Positions 7,069 through 15,498 of a DNA stretch of 31,598 nucleotides are shown one piece after another; position 1 is the stretch's first letter, and the number at the start of each line of letters is the position of its first letter. Source of the stretch: Desulfotomaculum sp. (GTDB taxonomy: Bacteria; Bacillota; Desulfotomaculia; Desulfotomaculales; Nap2-2B); the NCBI GenBank assembly GCA_003485325.1, contig DMZI01000013.1, positions 1-31,598 on the forward strand, written 5' to 3'. The translations under genes and the position numbers were made by a program. The notes beneath the pieces were generated by a model, which was not told the origin of the DNA, ran no database searches, and saw only the letters and a program-made list of their open reading frames with translations.

Positions 7069-7791
7069 ATGGATCCTAGGTTAAGCGTTATCGACAGAAG
7101 ATTAGAAAAGATAGAAAATATTATTGCAGTATCGGGAGGTAAGGGCGGCATCGGCAAGAGTATTGTTGCCGCAGCTTCAGCTCTTATCCTTGCAAAAAAC
7201 GGCCACAGGGTTGGCCTGCTGGATCTGGATTTTTGCGGGCCATGCGCTCATGTCATCCTGGGAACGGACAAATTATACCCGGAAGAAGAAAAAGGCATAA
7301 TACCTCCGAAGGTGAACGGGATTAGTTTTATGTCGATTATTTCTTTTACGGCCGGCTGCCCCTGGGCTTTACGCGGAAGTGAGGTATCCAATGCTATTAC
7401 GGAGTTGCTGGCCATAACACAATGGGGCATGCTTGATTACCTGTTTGTAGACATGCCGCCCGGCTTGGGGGATCCCGCTCTCGACGCAATCAGGCTGATT
7501 AAGAGGATGAAATACCTGCTTATCGCCACACCTTCCAAAGTTACGCTGGATGTCATGAAAAAGGAACTCCAGGTGCTTGAAGAACTGAATATGAGAATTA
7601 TTGGCATACTGGAGAACATGAAAAGAAAAGAAAACGAATCATTAAGCAGTAAATTGGACGGTTTAAAAGTTTCCTTCCTTGGTTCTTTGGATTACGATCC
7701 GCATCTTGAAGAAGCCATCGGCAATGTGCCGGAACTGTTAAAAACGGGATTTGCGCGGCAGCTGCATGAAGCCGTTGAAAAGTTTATCTAG
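7069..7791 (+). CDS. Mrp/MinD-family P-loop ATPase, probable HypB-type nickel maturation factor
   Basis: The protein has 240 residues and a deviant Walker A motif, SGGKGGIGKS, near residues 21-30. LLDLDFCGPCAH follows the second strand and DMPPGLGDP is a Walker-B-like/switch segment, as in Mrp/NBP35/MinD ATPases. The C-terminal CxxC of Fe-S-carrier Mrp proteins is missing. It follows hypA by seven bases in the hydrogenase operon, where a GTPase HypB is expected but absent. In Thermococcus kodakarensis the partner of HypA is a Mrp/MinD-type ATPase called HypB-AT; this gene is a good candidate for the same role. Start chosen at ATG 7069 rather than the in-frame codon at 7027 inside hypA. Confidence 0.85.
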   Translation: MDPRLSVIDRRLEKIENIIAVSGGKGGIGKSIVAAASALILAKNGHRVGLLDLDFCGPCAHVILGTDKLYPEEEKGIIPPKVNGISFMSIISFTAGCPWALRGSEVSNAITELLAITQWGMLDYLFVDMPPGLGDPALDAIRLIKRMKYLLIATPSKVTLDVMKKELQVLEELNMRIIGILENMKRKENESLSSKLDGLKVSFLGSLDYDPHLEEAIGNVPELLKTGFARQLHEAVEKFI

Positions 7792-7867
7792 GCTTTACCG
7801 CGTATATTTTCGATCCTGACGGGTATAATCAAGCCGAAAGGATTGTTTTTTACAGGAGGTCTTTTAA

Positions 7868-8041
7868 GTGAACTGTCCGGTATGCGGAGGCAGGGCCAGC
7901 GGTAAAGTGGGTATTGACCAGTATTACTGCTGGGATTGTTGTGTTGAATACCGTTTATGCAAGGAAGGCGTCCAGATTTATGAAATATCAGAAGACGGAA
8001 GCTTGATGTCATTTGATAATTTCAACGAGGGTATTCTTTGA
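7868..8041 (+). CDS. Small zinc-ribbon protein
   Basis: A 57-residue frame with GTG start and a perfect AGGAGGT seven bases upstream. It begins MNCPVCGGRASGKVG and continues YYCWDCCVEYRLC, giving a CxxC...CxxC zinc ribbon, then an acidic tail. It lies 76 bases after the ATPase gene and 26 before a small membrane protein gene, probably in the same transcript as the hydrogenase genes. Function unknown; it could be a metal-binding helper. Confidence 0.8.
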   Translation: MNCPVCGGRASGKVGIDQYYCWDCCVEYRLCKEGVQIYEISEDGSLMSFDNFNEGIL

Positions 8042-8067
8042 GTTAGGGGACAAAGGGGTGAAACAAC

Positions 8068-8259
8068 ATGCGCTTTGATTTTTGGCGGGGGATAATAGCC
8101 GGCGGCTTTTTGGGAATCATGGCCGCAATCCTGATCAGTCCGGAAATCAAAGTTGAACACCGCAACTTGCCCGGCAGGGTTAATTCACGCCGTGTACGTA
8201 ATAGGGCCGGGAAAATTCTAAAAGGTGTCAGCAGGACTGTCAGAAACATAACCAGGTAG
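8068..8259 (+). CDS. Small single-pass membrane protein of unknown function
   Basis: A 63-residue protein with one N-terminal hydrophobic helix (GIIAGGFLGIMAAILI) after a short basic start, then a strongly basic tail rich in Arg (SRRVRNRAGK). The ATG has AAAGGGGTGA upstream. The layout resembles YtxH-type small envelope proteins, but I do not recognise the family. It ends seven bases before the convergent penicillin-binding protein gene. Confidence 0.72.
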   Translation: MRFDFWRGIIAGGFLGIMAAILISPEIKVEHRNLPGRVNSRRVRNRAGKILKGVSRTVRNITR

Positions 8260-8265
8260 CTGTTT

Positions 8266-10476
8266 TTATTGATTTTCATACGGTAATAAAAGTTGTTCCT
8301 GTTCTGTGCCGGGCTGCACAGACGGGATCTCCAGGCCAGGCCCGTGGTCAGTGCAAATCTTATCCGGCGCCCGCATAAAATGGTCGGCAACTTTATTCGC
8401 ATATTGATCCGGAAGAGAGTAGGGCAACTTAATCATAATCCTGGCAATCCTGTCCGGACAATATTCACTGGCCAATAAACCTGATTGAGCGCATCTCTCT
8501 ACAAGGACATGTGTGTTGTCCACTTCGGTCGGAACCGTCCCGTCGACAAATAAATCGGTTGTCATATCCTCTGCCGGAGTATTGGGCCCTGGCAAAAGGC
8601 CCGATTTATTATCGACAGTGGCTGTTACTATTCCCGCAGGCTGACGAAAATCGGTTGCGGGAATATTTTTTAAAGCTTCCTGCATAACCTGCTTCCAAAT
8701 AAATGCCGGGTAACGCCCGCCAAATTCCTGGGGCATTGACTTTGGTGTATCGTAGCCAATCCATACCGCTCCGGCCAGGCTTGGTGTATAACCTACAAAC
8801 CAGAGGTCCTTGCCCTCGTCGGTTGTTCCAGTTTTTCCCGCCGCCGGGCGGTTTAAACGCGCATTTGTTCCCGTCCCGTGATCTACAACGTCCTTCAGCA
8901 TGCTGGTAATTAAGAAAGCGGTCGTCTTTTTCATGGCCTGTTTCGGATCGGATTTATACTCTTTTAAAATATTTCCTTCCTGATCCTCTACTTTCAGAAT
9001 GGCTGTCGGTTCAATATAAAAACCGCCATTGGCAAACGCGGAGTAAGCGGCGGCCATTTGCAGCGGCGTTACCCCTTTGTGCAGCCCGCCAAGGGCCATG
9101 CTCGCGCCATTATCAGGATCTACAGTAATACCCAGGCCTTTGGCAAAATTTACTGCGTTGGAAATTCCGACATGATCGACGAGCGTTTTTACTGCAGGAA
9201 TGTTTATTGATAGTGTAACCGCAGTGCGCATGGTAATTAAGCCGCGGTAGTTGGGGTCATAGTTATGCGGTGTATATGAACCATAGCTTACCGGTATATC
9301 GTCGATTACAGAGGCGGGCCCCATTCTCTTTAATTCTATAGCAGGGGCGTAATCGATAATCGGTTTAAAGGAGGATCCCGGCTGGCGGCGCGCCATTGTC
9401 GCCCTGTCCAATTGCAGTTGGTGAGTATGCTCACGCCCGCCGACCAATGCCCTAATGTAGCCGGTTTGAGGATCAACAAATACAGCCGCGCCTTCGGGCT
9501 GTAGTATATTTTCCGGATCGCGCCAGGAAGCGGGGAAGTTTTTTGAACTGGTCAGGGCTTTCTCGGCTGCCTGCTGCGCCTGCTTATCCATGGTAGTGTA
9601 TACCTGCAGCCCGCCCTTGTAAACAGTTTCCTCGCCGAAGACTTTGATCAGCTGTTTGGTTACAAAATCAATGAAGTAGGGGTGCGGGTACAGATTTTTT
9701 TTTAAACCTTTTTCTATATTCAAAGGTTCTTTTTTAGCCTCGTCGGCCTGGTCCCGGGTAATAAAACCGTACTTCAACACGGTAGCCAGGACAACATCGC
9801 GCCTGGCGGTTGCCTCTTTCGGCAATGAATAATAATTAGGAGCCCTTAATAAGCCGGCAAGAAAAGCCGACTGTGAGAGAGTTAATTGATCAACATTTTT
9901 GTCAAAGTACGTGCGGGCTGCAGATTGTATTCCGTATGCCCCATTGCCGAAATAAACTTTATTTAAATACATTTCCAGGATTTCCTGCTTGGAATAGCGG
10001 CGTTCAACCATGAAAGAAAGGATTACTTCCTGGATTTTTCTTTTTACTTTTTTTTCGGGAGTTAAGAAAGAAAGTTTAACCAACTGCTGGGTAATCGTAC
10101 TTGCGCCCTGTTCCATACTGCCGCCTGTGAGGTCACGCCAGAGGGCACGGGCAATTCCCCGCAGGTCAACGCCATGGTGGCTGTAAAAGCGCACATCTTC
10201 AATTGCAATAAACGCTTCCTGCGTAGAAACGGGAATATCTTTTATTCTAACTATTTCACGGTTTTCCTCACCTATTCTGGCAAACAAGTTACCGTCCTGA
10301 TCGTAATAGGAGCTTGCCGCGCTGGAGTATAGTTTGTTTTCATCCCATTTGGGCAGATCTTTTATGCTTGTTGCCAAAAGAAAAAGGCTGCCGCTTAACG
10401 AAACTAAAAGGGCTATTAAGACAATAAGAAGGACCAATCGCGCAGGGTTGAGCCGTTTTTTACGTTTCTTGGGCAA
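8266..10476 (-). CDS. ponA: Penicillin-binding protein 1A, bifunctional transglycosylase/transpeptidase
   Basis: Class A PBP that polymerises glycan strands and cross-links peptides at the outer membrane face. The 736 residues start with a basic tail and one membrane helix. The GT51 domain has EDVRFYSHHGVD, EQGASTITQQLVK, RKIQE and NKVYFGNGAYGIQSAA. The transpeptidase domain has the SxxK serine in QPGSSFKPI, a SIN triad in VTLSINIPA and AGKTGTTDEGKD (KTG). It starts with TTG at 10476 behind AAAGGAGG. It is convergent with the hydrogenase operon and divergent from tyrS, so probably transcribed alone. Confidence 0.96.
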   Translation of the reverse strand: MPKKRKKRLNPARLVLLIVLIALLVSLSGSLFLLATSIKDLPKWDENKLYSSAASSYYDQDGNLFARIGEENREIVRIKDIPVSTQEAFIAIEDVRFYSHHGVDLRGIARALWRDLTGGSMEQGASTITQQLVKLSFLTPEKKVKRKIQEVILSFMVERRYSKQEILEMYLNKVYFGNGAYGIQSAARTYFDKNVDQLTLSQSAFLAGLLRAPNYYSLPKEATARRDVVLATVLKYGFITRDQADEAKKEPLNIEKGLKKNLYPHPYFIDFVTKQLIKVFGEETVYKGGLQVYTTMDKQAQQAAEKALTSSKNFPASWRDPENILQPEGAAVFVDPQTGYIRALVGGREHTHQLQLDRATMARRQPGSSFKPIIDYAPAIELKRMGPASVIDDIPVSYGSYTPHNYDPNYRGLITMRTAVTLSINIPAVKTLVDHVGISNAVNFAKGLGITVDPDNGASMALGGLHKGVTPLQMAAAYSAFANGGFYIEPTAILKVEDQEGNILKEYKSDPKQAMKKTTAFLITSMLKDVVDHGTGTNARLNRPAAGKTGTTDEGKDLWFVGYTPSLAGAVWIGYDTPKSMPQEFGGRYPAFIWKQVMQEALKNIPATDFRQPAGIVTATVDNKSGLLPGPNTPAEDMTTDLFVDGTVPTEVDNTHVLVERCAQSGLLASEYCPDRIARIMIKLPYSLPDQYANKVADHFMRAPDKICTDHGPGLEIPSVQPGTEQEQLLLPYENQ

Positions 10477-10670
10477 TTTTTATCCTCCTTTTCTTCAAGA
10501 CATTATAACATATTTGCTGGTCTTTTTCTTAAGATTAATTTTGCAAAATTCTGGCAAGGAGCTTTAGTAAAAGGATATCTCTAAAAAACTTGACTGAATT
10601 TATTCATCGATAATACAATTAAGCACAAATATATAAAACGCAACGTGTTTTGTGAAAGGGGAAGCAAGTT

Positions 10671-11891
10671 TTGCAAAGCTTCAAAGAACAGATGGAGGTA
10701 ATTAGAAGGGGTACTGCGGAGATCATTCCGGAGGATGATCTGATTAAAAAATTGGAACGCTCAGTGGAAACAGGAAAACCCCTGTGTATAAAATTGGGGC
10801 TAGACCCTACGGCGCCGGATATTCACCTCGGTCATACCGTAGTGCTTCAGAAAGTACGGCAATTTCAGCAACTGGGACATGAGATAAAGATCATCCTTGG
10901 TGATTTTACGGCGCGAATCGGCGATCCGACAGGAAAGTCCGAAACCCGGCAGCAGCTAACCGAGAGTGAGGTAAAGGCGAACCTCAGCACATATGAAAAA
11001 CAAATTTTTAAAGTTTTGGATCCCGCCCGGACCAAGCTTTTTTTAAACAGCCAGTGGTTATCGCTCTTAACCTTCCAGGAGGTTATCGAACTGGCGGCAA
11101 AATATACAATCGCCAGAATGCTTGAACGGGAAGATTTTAACAGGCGTTTCAAAGAGGGCTTGCCGGTTGGTATTCATGAGTTTTTTTATCCTCTTATGCA
11201 GGGTTATGATTCTGTGGTCTTAAAAGCTGATATTGAAGTAGGCGGAACAGACCAGAAATTTAATCTTTTAATGGGAAGGACTCTTCAAAAAGAATACGGC
11301 TTGGAGCCGCAGGTAGCCCTGATGATGCCGATCCTGGAGGGTTTGGACGGGGTGCAGAAAATGAGCAAGAGCCTTGGCAACTATATCGGGATTGATGAGA
11401 TACCACGCGAAATATACGGAAAAACAATGTCAATCACTGACGAACTAATCATGCGTTACTTCGAGTTGGTAACACCCTTGGGTTTAAAGGAGTTATCCGA
11501 AATATCCGCTGATCTCGCGAGCGGGAAACTTCATCCCAGAGACGCCAAGATGAGGCTTGCTTATGAAATAGTATCTTTTTATCATGACGAAAATTCTGCA
11601 AATCAGGCTGAGGAAGAATTTAAGAAAGTATTCCAGCAAAGGGAACTTCCCGATCAGATACCCGTTTACGAGATAAAAACAGATATTTTACAGGATGGTT
11701 CAATTTGGCTGCCAAGGTTAATGATGCTGGTGGAAATGGCGGCAAGCACGAGCGAGGGGAGGCGCCTTATAGCTCAGGGCGCTGTTAAGATAAACGGGGT
11801 CAGGATTGAGGAACCGTCTTATTTACTCATCCCGCAAGATAATATGATTATTCAATGTGGAAAAAGAAAATTTATCAAACTCAGTGTTTAA
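10671..11891 (+). CDS. tyrS: Tyrosyl-tRNA synthetase
   Basis: Class I synthetase charging tRNA-Tyr. The 406 residues contain the HIGH-type motif HLGH in DIHLGHTVVL, the tyrosine-binding YPLMQGYDS and GGTDQKFNLL segments, KMSKS in GVQKMSKSLGN, and a C-terminal S4-like RNA-binding domain (GRRLIAQGAVKINGVRI). It starts with TTG at 10671 after AGGGGAAG; ATG at 10692 is an alternative. No T-box leader is visible in the 190 bases upstream, so regulation by uncharged tRNA is not apparent here. Confidence 0.97.
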   Translation: MQSFKEQMEVIRRGTAEIIPEDDLIKKLERSVETGKPLCIKLGLDPTAPDIHLGHTVVLQKVRQFQQLGHEIKIILGDFTARIGDPTGKSETRQQLTESEVKANLSTYEKQIFKVLDPARTKLFLNSQWLSLLTFQEVIELAAKYTIARMLEREDFNRRFKEGLPVGIHEFFYPLMQGYDSVVLKADIEVGGTDQKFNLLMGRTLQKEYGLEPQVALMMPILEGLDGVQKMSKSLGNYIGIDEIPREIYGKTMSITDELIMRYFELVTPLGLKELSEISADLASGKLHPRDAKMRLAYEIVSFYHDENSANQAEEEFKKVFQQRELPDQIPVYEIKTDILQDGSIWLPRLMMLVEMAASTSEGRRLIAQGAVKINGVRIEEPSYLLIPQDNMIIQCGKRKFIKLSV

Positions 11892-12049
11892 ATTTTTCAA
11901 ACCAGTTAATTTTGGAAAATGAAATCATATATTACATAATATAATATAGTGGTTGTTTGATTGGACTATCCTAACAAGAGCCAAGGGTTTATAAGTCCGT
12001 CGCTGCTATTATAGTCTTCCGGTTTATTTTCGGGAGTGAGGTGAAAACC

Positions 12050-12706
12050 ATGTTTAGGAGGCGGCGGCCTTTTCTATTATTTTTACGGTGGTTATTACCC
12101 TTTATAATTCTTTTAGTTGTTGTTGTATGCCTTGATCACCTGATGCGCACAACGATTCTTAAGATTGCCGAAATAAGGGCGACCCAACTGGCAACTGAGG
12201 CAATCAACCGTACGGTTCAGGAGGAAGTCTGGGATAATAACTTGCAGTATCAGGATTTTGTCCAGGTTCAAAAGGATGATCAAGGGCGAATTGTCTTTAT
12301 GCAGGCCAATACTGTAAGGGTTACCAGAATGGCAGCCGATATTGTTTTGATAACCAACCGCACCCTTGAAAATTTAAAAGGGCAGACTATTTCGGTCCCC
12401 CTGGGGCAGATTACGGGTCTGTACTTATTTTCTTATATGGGGCCGAGAATAAGAGCAACCATAGTGCCTGTAGGAACAATAGAGGTTAATGTTGATGATA
12501 AATTCGAACCTGCCGGAATAAATCAAACAAGGCATAAAATCTGGTTAAACTTTAAAACCAGGGTAAAAGTGGTCATTCCTTCTATGTATGCCGAAGCAAG
12601 CATCGCCACAAGTGTTCCCCTGGCGGAAAGCATCATTGTCGGTGAAGTTCCCAGCACTTTTGTAAATATATCAGGCAGTTTGTTTGGCGGTGGAATCACC
12701 AGGTAA
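12050..12706 (+). CDS. yunB: YunB-like sporulation protein
   Basis: A membrane-anchored protein of 218 residues with an Arg-rich N-terminus and one hydrophobic helix (LFLRWLLPFIILLVVVV). A family-typical region follows: ATQLATEAINRTVQEEV, then LENLKGQTISVPLGQITG and GTIEVNVDDKFEPAGINQTRH. B. subtilis YunB is a sporulation protein of the mother-cell programme. I prefer ATG at 12050 because GAGGTGA sits just upstream; GTG at 12041 is possible. It ends 2 bases before the stop of the convergent DUF1015 gene. It indicates a spore-forming host. Confidence 0.85.
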   Translation: MFRRRRPFLLFLRWLLPFIILLVVVVCLDHLMRTTILKIAEIRATQLATEAINRTVQEEVWDNNLQYQDFVQVQKDDQGRIVFMQANTVRVTRMAADIVLITNRTLENLKGQTISVPLGQITGLYLFSYMGPRIRATIVPVGTIEVNVDDKFEPAGINQTRHKIWLNFKTRVKVVIPSMYAEASIATSVPLAESIIVGEVPSTFVNISGSLFGGGITR

Positions 12707-12708
12707 GT

Positions 12709-14046
12709 TTAAAACATATTGATTACCAGGCCGGTAATTATCTTGGGATAAAAATAGGTTGATTTTTGAGGCAATTTTTCACCATTAAGAGCCACAAAGG
12801 TCATTTCTTCGATAAATGTAGGGTTTAAGAAAAAGGCAAATTGATATTTTCCCGAATCTACCATGGAGAGCAGTTCATCTTCATTCCTGCTGTAATAAAG
12901 GTGGTTTTCATCAGTCCACTTTTCTTCTCCGACAGCCAATAATTCTTTAAATATAAAATAATGAAGGATCGACACATCCATCTTTTGCCAGACCGGAGAA
13001 TGACCTAGGGGCGCAAAAGACGGCAGAGAGATTGCTTCCTTCAGTGTAAGCAGATACAAACCGCCTTCGCCTGTATAAAGTCCTATTATATTTCTGTGCT
13101 GAGTTGATTCGCGTATTTTATCAGGTTTTGATCTGTATTTAAGAGCACTTATAAAAATATTTAAATTTTCATGGCTTTTTTCCATGGGGAAATATTCCAG
13201 ATCAAAATAATTGCTTAAAAGATTAAATAGATTTTCAGCTTTAATATTAGTCCGGATAAGACGGTGAGTGGGGAGTATAACCAGTCCGGGATCATTTAGA
13301 TTGACCAGGCTCATCATTACGTAATCGTAACTGTGCTCTTCAAGCGGTGTTTTCTCCTGTCCCCTGCGCCAGTCACGGTAAGCCAAAGCAGTTTCATATC
13401 GGTGGTGACCATCAGCAATAAAAATACGCTGGGCAGCCATAAACCGCTGAACCTGAGATATGACGCCATTGTCAGTAACAACCCATAAACTGTGGTGATG
13501 GTTATTTTCATCTATAAAGTTAATATCCGGATCTCGCTGCATCTGGGCACAAGTTACTTTTTCTACAATTCGGTCCGGATCGACATATAAACCGAAAATA
13601 GGGCTGAAATTAGCCTTACAGGCCTGCATTAACGATAACCGGTCAGCCTTGTGCTTTGGTATCGTTTCCTCATGAGGGATAATAACGCCCTTTTCATATG
13701 GTTCCAATTTAACCCCGCAGATAAAACTGCTGCGGGTTTTTTCCCGGCCTTCATGGTTAAACCTTTCCTGACAGAGATATATAGCGGGCGAGGTTTCCTG
13801 CTTTAAAATCCCTTCTTTAAGCCAACTGGAAAATACTGCGGCTGCACGGGTATGCCGGTTATCCTCCTTTGTATCATAAGGATATGATTTTCCATATTCG
13901 AGGCGGATAATATTATTTGGATGCAGTTGATAGAAATACTCCTGTTTCTTTTCGTTAATAATATCATAAGGTGGTGTTATCAGGAGGCTCATTGCTCCCG
14001 CACCCGAACTGTAACGGACTCCTTTAAAGGGTATTACATTTGCCAT
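12709..14046 (-). CDS. DUF1015 family protein
   Basis: A 445-residue cytoplasmic protein matching DUF1015 throughout: an N-terminal VIPFKGVRYSS block, TPPYDIINEKKQ, NIIRLEYGK, the central IADGHHRYETALAYRDWR motif (His-His-Arg) and a C-terminal SPVWQKMDVSILHYFI block. The biochemical role of the family is not established; the family is common in Clostridia. ATG at 14046 has GGGAGG six bases upstream. It is convergent with yunB and is the last core gene before the accessory island. Confidence 0.88.
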   Translation of the reverse strand: MANVIPFKGVRYSSGAGAMSLLITPPYDIINEKKQEYFYQLHPNNIIRLEYGKSYPYDTKEDNRHTRAAAVFSSWLKEGILKQETSPAIYLCQERFNHEGREKTRSSFICGVKLEPYEKGVIIPHEETIPKHKADRLSLMQACKANFSPIFGLYVDPDRIVEKVTCAQMQRDPDINFIDENNHHHSLWVVTDNGVISQVQRFMAAQRIFIADGHHRYETALAYRDWRRGQEKTPLEEHSYDYVMMSLVNLNDPGLVILPTHRLIRTNIKAENLFNLLSNYFDLEYFPMEKSHENLNIFISALKYRSKPDKIRESTQHRNIIGLYTGEGGLYLLTLKEAISLPSFAPLGHSPVWQKMDVSILHYFIFKELLAVGEEKWTDENHLYYSRNEDELLSMVDSGKYQFAFFLNPTFIEEMTFVALNGEKLPQKSTYFYPKIITGLVINMF

Positions 14047-14176
14047 GAAAAACCTCCCGGATTTTAATACTTACATGACATTTTAGTATAACTAACCAGC
14101 TAAGTCCAGTGGTTTGGAATAAAAAGAAAAGGGATACATTGTCACTATTACCAGATCATAATAAAAAACCATTGGG

Positions 14177-14195
14177 CGTTTAAAAAGTACGGTAT
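14177..14195 (+). repeat. Left 19 bp direct repeat of the island
   Basis: Exact copy of 18283-18301. Bases on both sides of the two copies differ. Nineteen identical bases at both edges of an accessory block are unlikely by chance. Confidence 0.75.
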
Positions 14196-14201
14196 GTCAA
14201 C

Positions 14202-14307
14202 ATTCTATGAAAATGTCACCTAAAAAGGGGTAGTCATCCTTTCATTTTAGCCAAGGTGACATTTTCTCAGAAATATTTCAGGGTGACATTATCACAGAAT
14301 AAACACA
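14202..14307. repeat. Cluster of insertion-sequence-like end repeats (left)
   Basis: Three copies of an 18-base unit of the form GGTGACATTTTCnnAGAA occur: one inverted (14203-14220) and two direct (14255-14272 and 14282-14299). GAAAATGTCACC (14209-14220) and GGTGACATTTTC (14255-14266) are perfect inverted partners. The last 40 bases (14268-14307) recur exactly at 18243-18282. Multiple short repeats at an end are typical of IS21-type elements. The whole cluster looks like an element collapsed to its ends. Confidence 0.65.
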
Positions 14308-14363
14308 AAATAAATGATTTATTACGTGTTGCAAGCGCGGCCTTCTCCGGCGTATAATTTTAA

Positions 14364-14594
14364 CGGGGTGGTTGTAATGTCTGGGAGATAGTTCCGGAAG
14401 TTGACCCGAAAATGCTCTGTCCGGTAATTCTGCCAGAAAAAGATCGCCCCGTGCTTTTAGCAGCAGTGCAAGCCCGCGTCACGCATTTAATCACTGGGGA
14501 TCTGCAGCACTTTAGCGCCTATCGAGGTCAAATTATCCAGGGTGTTCTTATTTGTACGCCCAGGGATTATTTTCAGATTATACGCCAGCCCTAG
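14364..14594 (+). pseudogene. C-terminal remnant of a PIN-domain protein
   Basis: An open frame without a proper start encodes WEIVPEVDPKMLCP, then RPVLLAAVQARVTHLITGD, LQHFSAYRG, GVLICTPRDYFQII. The ITGD...HF and late PRDYF pattern is the C-terminal half of PIN-domain ribonucleases (toxin type). A stop (TAA at 14361-14363) closes the frame upstream and the N-terminal catalytic Asp region is missing, so it is a 5'-truncated gene. It lies 165 bases ahead of an intact PIN toxin operon of different sequence. Confidence 0.7.
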
Positions 14595-14644
14595 CCTAGA
14601 TTTTCCATTCTTTTTAAGAAACTTTTCCCTAAAAAGCCACGTTT

Positions 14645-14684
14645 CTACAGTAATGAATGACCCATCTCTGCTTCATTCCTGTAG
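14645..14684. repeat. Imperfect inverted repeat just upstream of the vapB promoter
   Basis: CTACAG-T-AATGAA and TTCATT-C-CTGTAG form two 6 bp arms interrupted by one mismatch, with a 14-base loop. There is no T-run, so it does not look like a terminator. It may be an old element end or a regulatory site. Confidence 0.45.
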
Positions 14685-14688
14685 CCTC

Positions 14689-14740
14689 TTGATTATTGTA
14701 GTTATAGTGGTTATAATATACCTGTAACCATTATGGTTAC
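14689..14740 (+). promoter_or_regulatory. vapBC promoter with overlapping palindromic operator candidate
   Basis: TTGATT (14689-14694) and TATAAT (14712-14717) are 17 bases apart. Directly downstream is a 17 bp perfect palindrome, GTAACCATTATGGTTAC (14724-14740), covering the expected start of transcription. GTTATA occurs twice between the boxes as possible half-sites. Antitoxins of this type usually repress their own operon by binding such a site. Confidence 0.75.
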
Positions 14741-14759
14741 TTTAAAGGAGGGGTTGGGT

Positions 14760-15047
14760 ATGAGACCTGTAAGCATTGGTATCCGTGACGCTAAAATAAA
14801 TCTTAGCAAATTGCTCAAAGACGTTCAAAAAGGAGCGGAAATTATTATTACCGACCGGAACAAGCCTGTGGGTCGAATCGTTCCAGTTTCTACGGAAGAG
14901 GATCTTCCCCTTGCCGGGCGCATAGCAAGCCTGGAGAGAGAGGGCTTGATCCAACCAGCCAAGAAGAAAAAGGCGAGAAATTTACCGCCTCCTTTACCCC
15001 TGCCGGATGAATCGGCCCGCAGAATGTTGGAGGAGGACAGAGGTTAA
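14760..15047 (+). CDS. vapB: Phd/YefM-type antitoxin
   Basis: A 95-residue antitoxin. The N-terminal part (SIGIRDAKINLSKLLKDVQKG, then IITDRNKPVGRIVP) is the DNA-binding Phd/YefM fold. The C-terminal part, rich in Lys and Pro (KKKKARNLPPPLPLP) and ending MLEEDRG, would wrap and block the toxin. Start at ATG 14760 with AAAGGAGG eight bases upstream; an in-frame ATG at 14733 lies within the operator palindrome and has no ribosome binding site. It overlaps the toxin gene by one base (TAATG), which couples their translation. Confidence 0.9.
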   Translation: MRPVSIGIRDAKINLSKLLKDVQKGAEIIITDRNKPVGRIVPVSTEEDLPLAGRIASLEREGLIQPAKKKKARNLPPPLPLPDESARRMLEEDRG

Positions 15048-15496
15048 TGCATAACAATAATCCCGTTGTCGTATATTGGGATGCTTCAGCCGTTTTGTCT
15101 GCGCTTTTCAAGGATAGACACAGTGAAGAGGCGATAAACTGGTCGCGCCGGGAAGGTGTCCATCTTATTTCTTCTCTTTCCTGCGCCGAGGTTTATGCAG
15201 TTATATCCCGCATAAGGCGTGAAGGTCTCCTGGCTGATGTGCTTATAAATGCCGCTTATGAAGCCCTGGAGGAAGGCCCATGGAGGCGTTTATACTTAAC
15301 GCCGGATTGGGACGATTTTAAATCCTTATCTCAGAAATGGTCGCTGCGGGGTGCCGACTTATGGCACCTGGTCACTGCAAAAACGTTACAAAAAAGGATC
15401 CCGGAATCTTACTTACTGACTTTCGACAATAGATTGATAGTTGCAGCGGTGGGTGAAGGTTTGCATGGAAGCGGAATTTTTTTTCCAGAGGTTTAG
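15047..15496 (+). CDS. vapC: PIN-domain ribonuclease toxin (VapC family)
   Basis: A 149-residue PIN-domain toxin, expected to cut RNA when freed from its antitoxin. Acidic residues fit the active site: Asp12 in VVYWDASAVLSAL, Glu48 in SCAEVYAVISR, Asp104 in RGADLWHLVTA and Asp127 in LLTFDNRL. The reading frame is intact. It follows its antitoxin with TAATG overlap and is followed after two bases by a membrane protease gene, possibly in the same transcript. Confidence 0.92.
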   Translation: MHNNNPVVVYWDASAVLSALFKDRHSEEAINWSRREGVHLISSLSCAEVYAVISRIRREGLLADVLINAAYEALEEGPWRRLYLTPDWDDFKSLSQKWSLRGADLWHLVTAKTLQKRIPESYLLTFDNRLIVAAVGEGLHGSGIFFPEV

Positions 15497-15498
15497 TT

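Noticed and set aside
8043..8402. 119-residue minus-strand ORF crossing the end of the PBP gene
   Set aside because: Overlaps the small membrane protein gene and the PBP 3' end in another frame; no motif and no start signal.
10477..10670. T-box leader before tyrS
   Set aside because: No T-box sequence (TGGNACCGCG type), specifier hairpin or terminator is visible in this 190-base gap.
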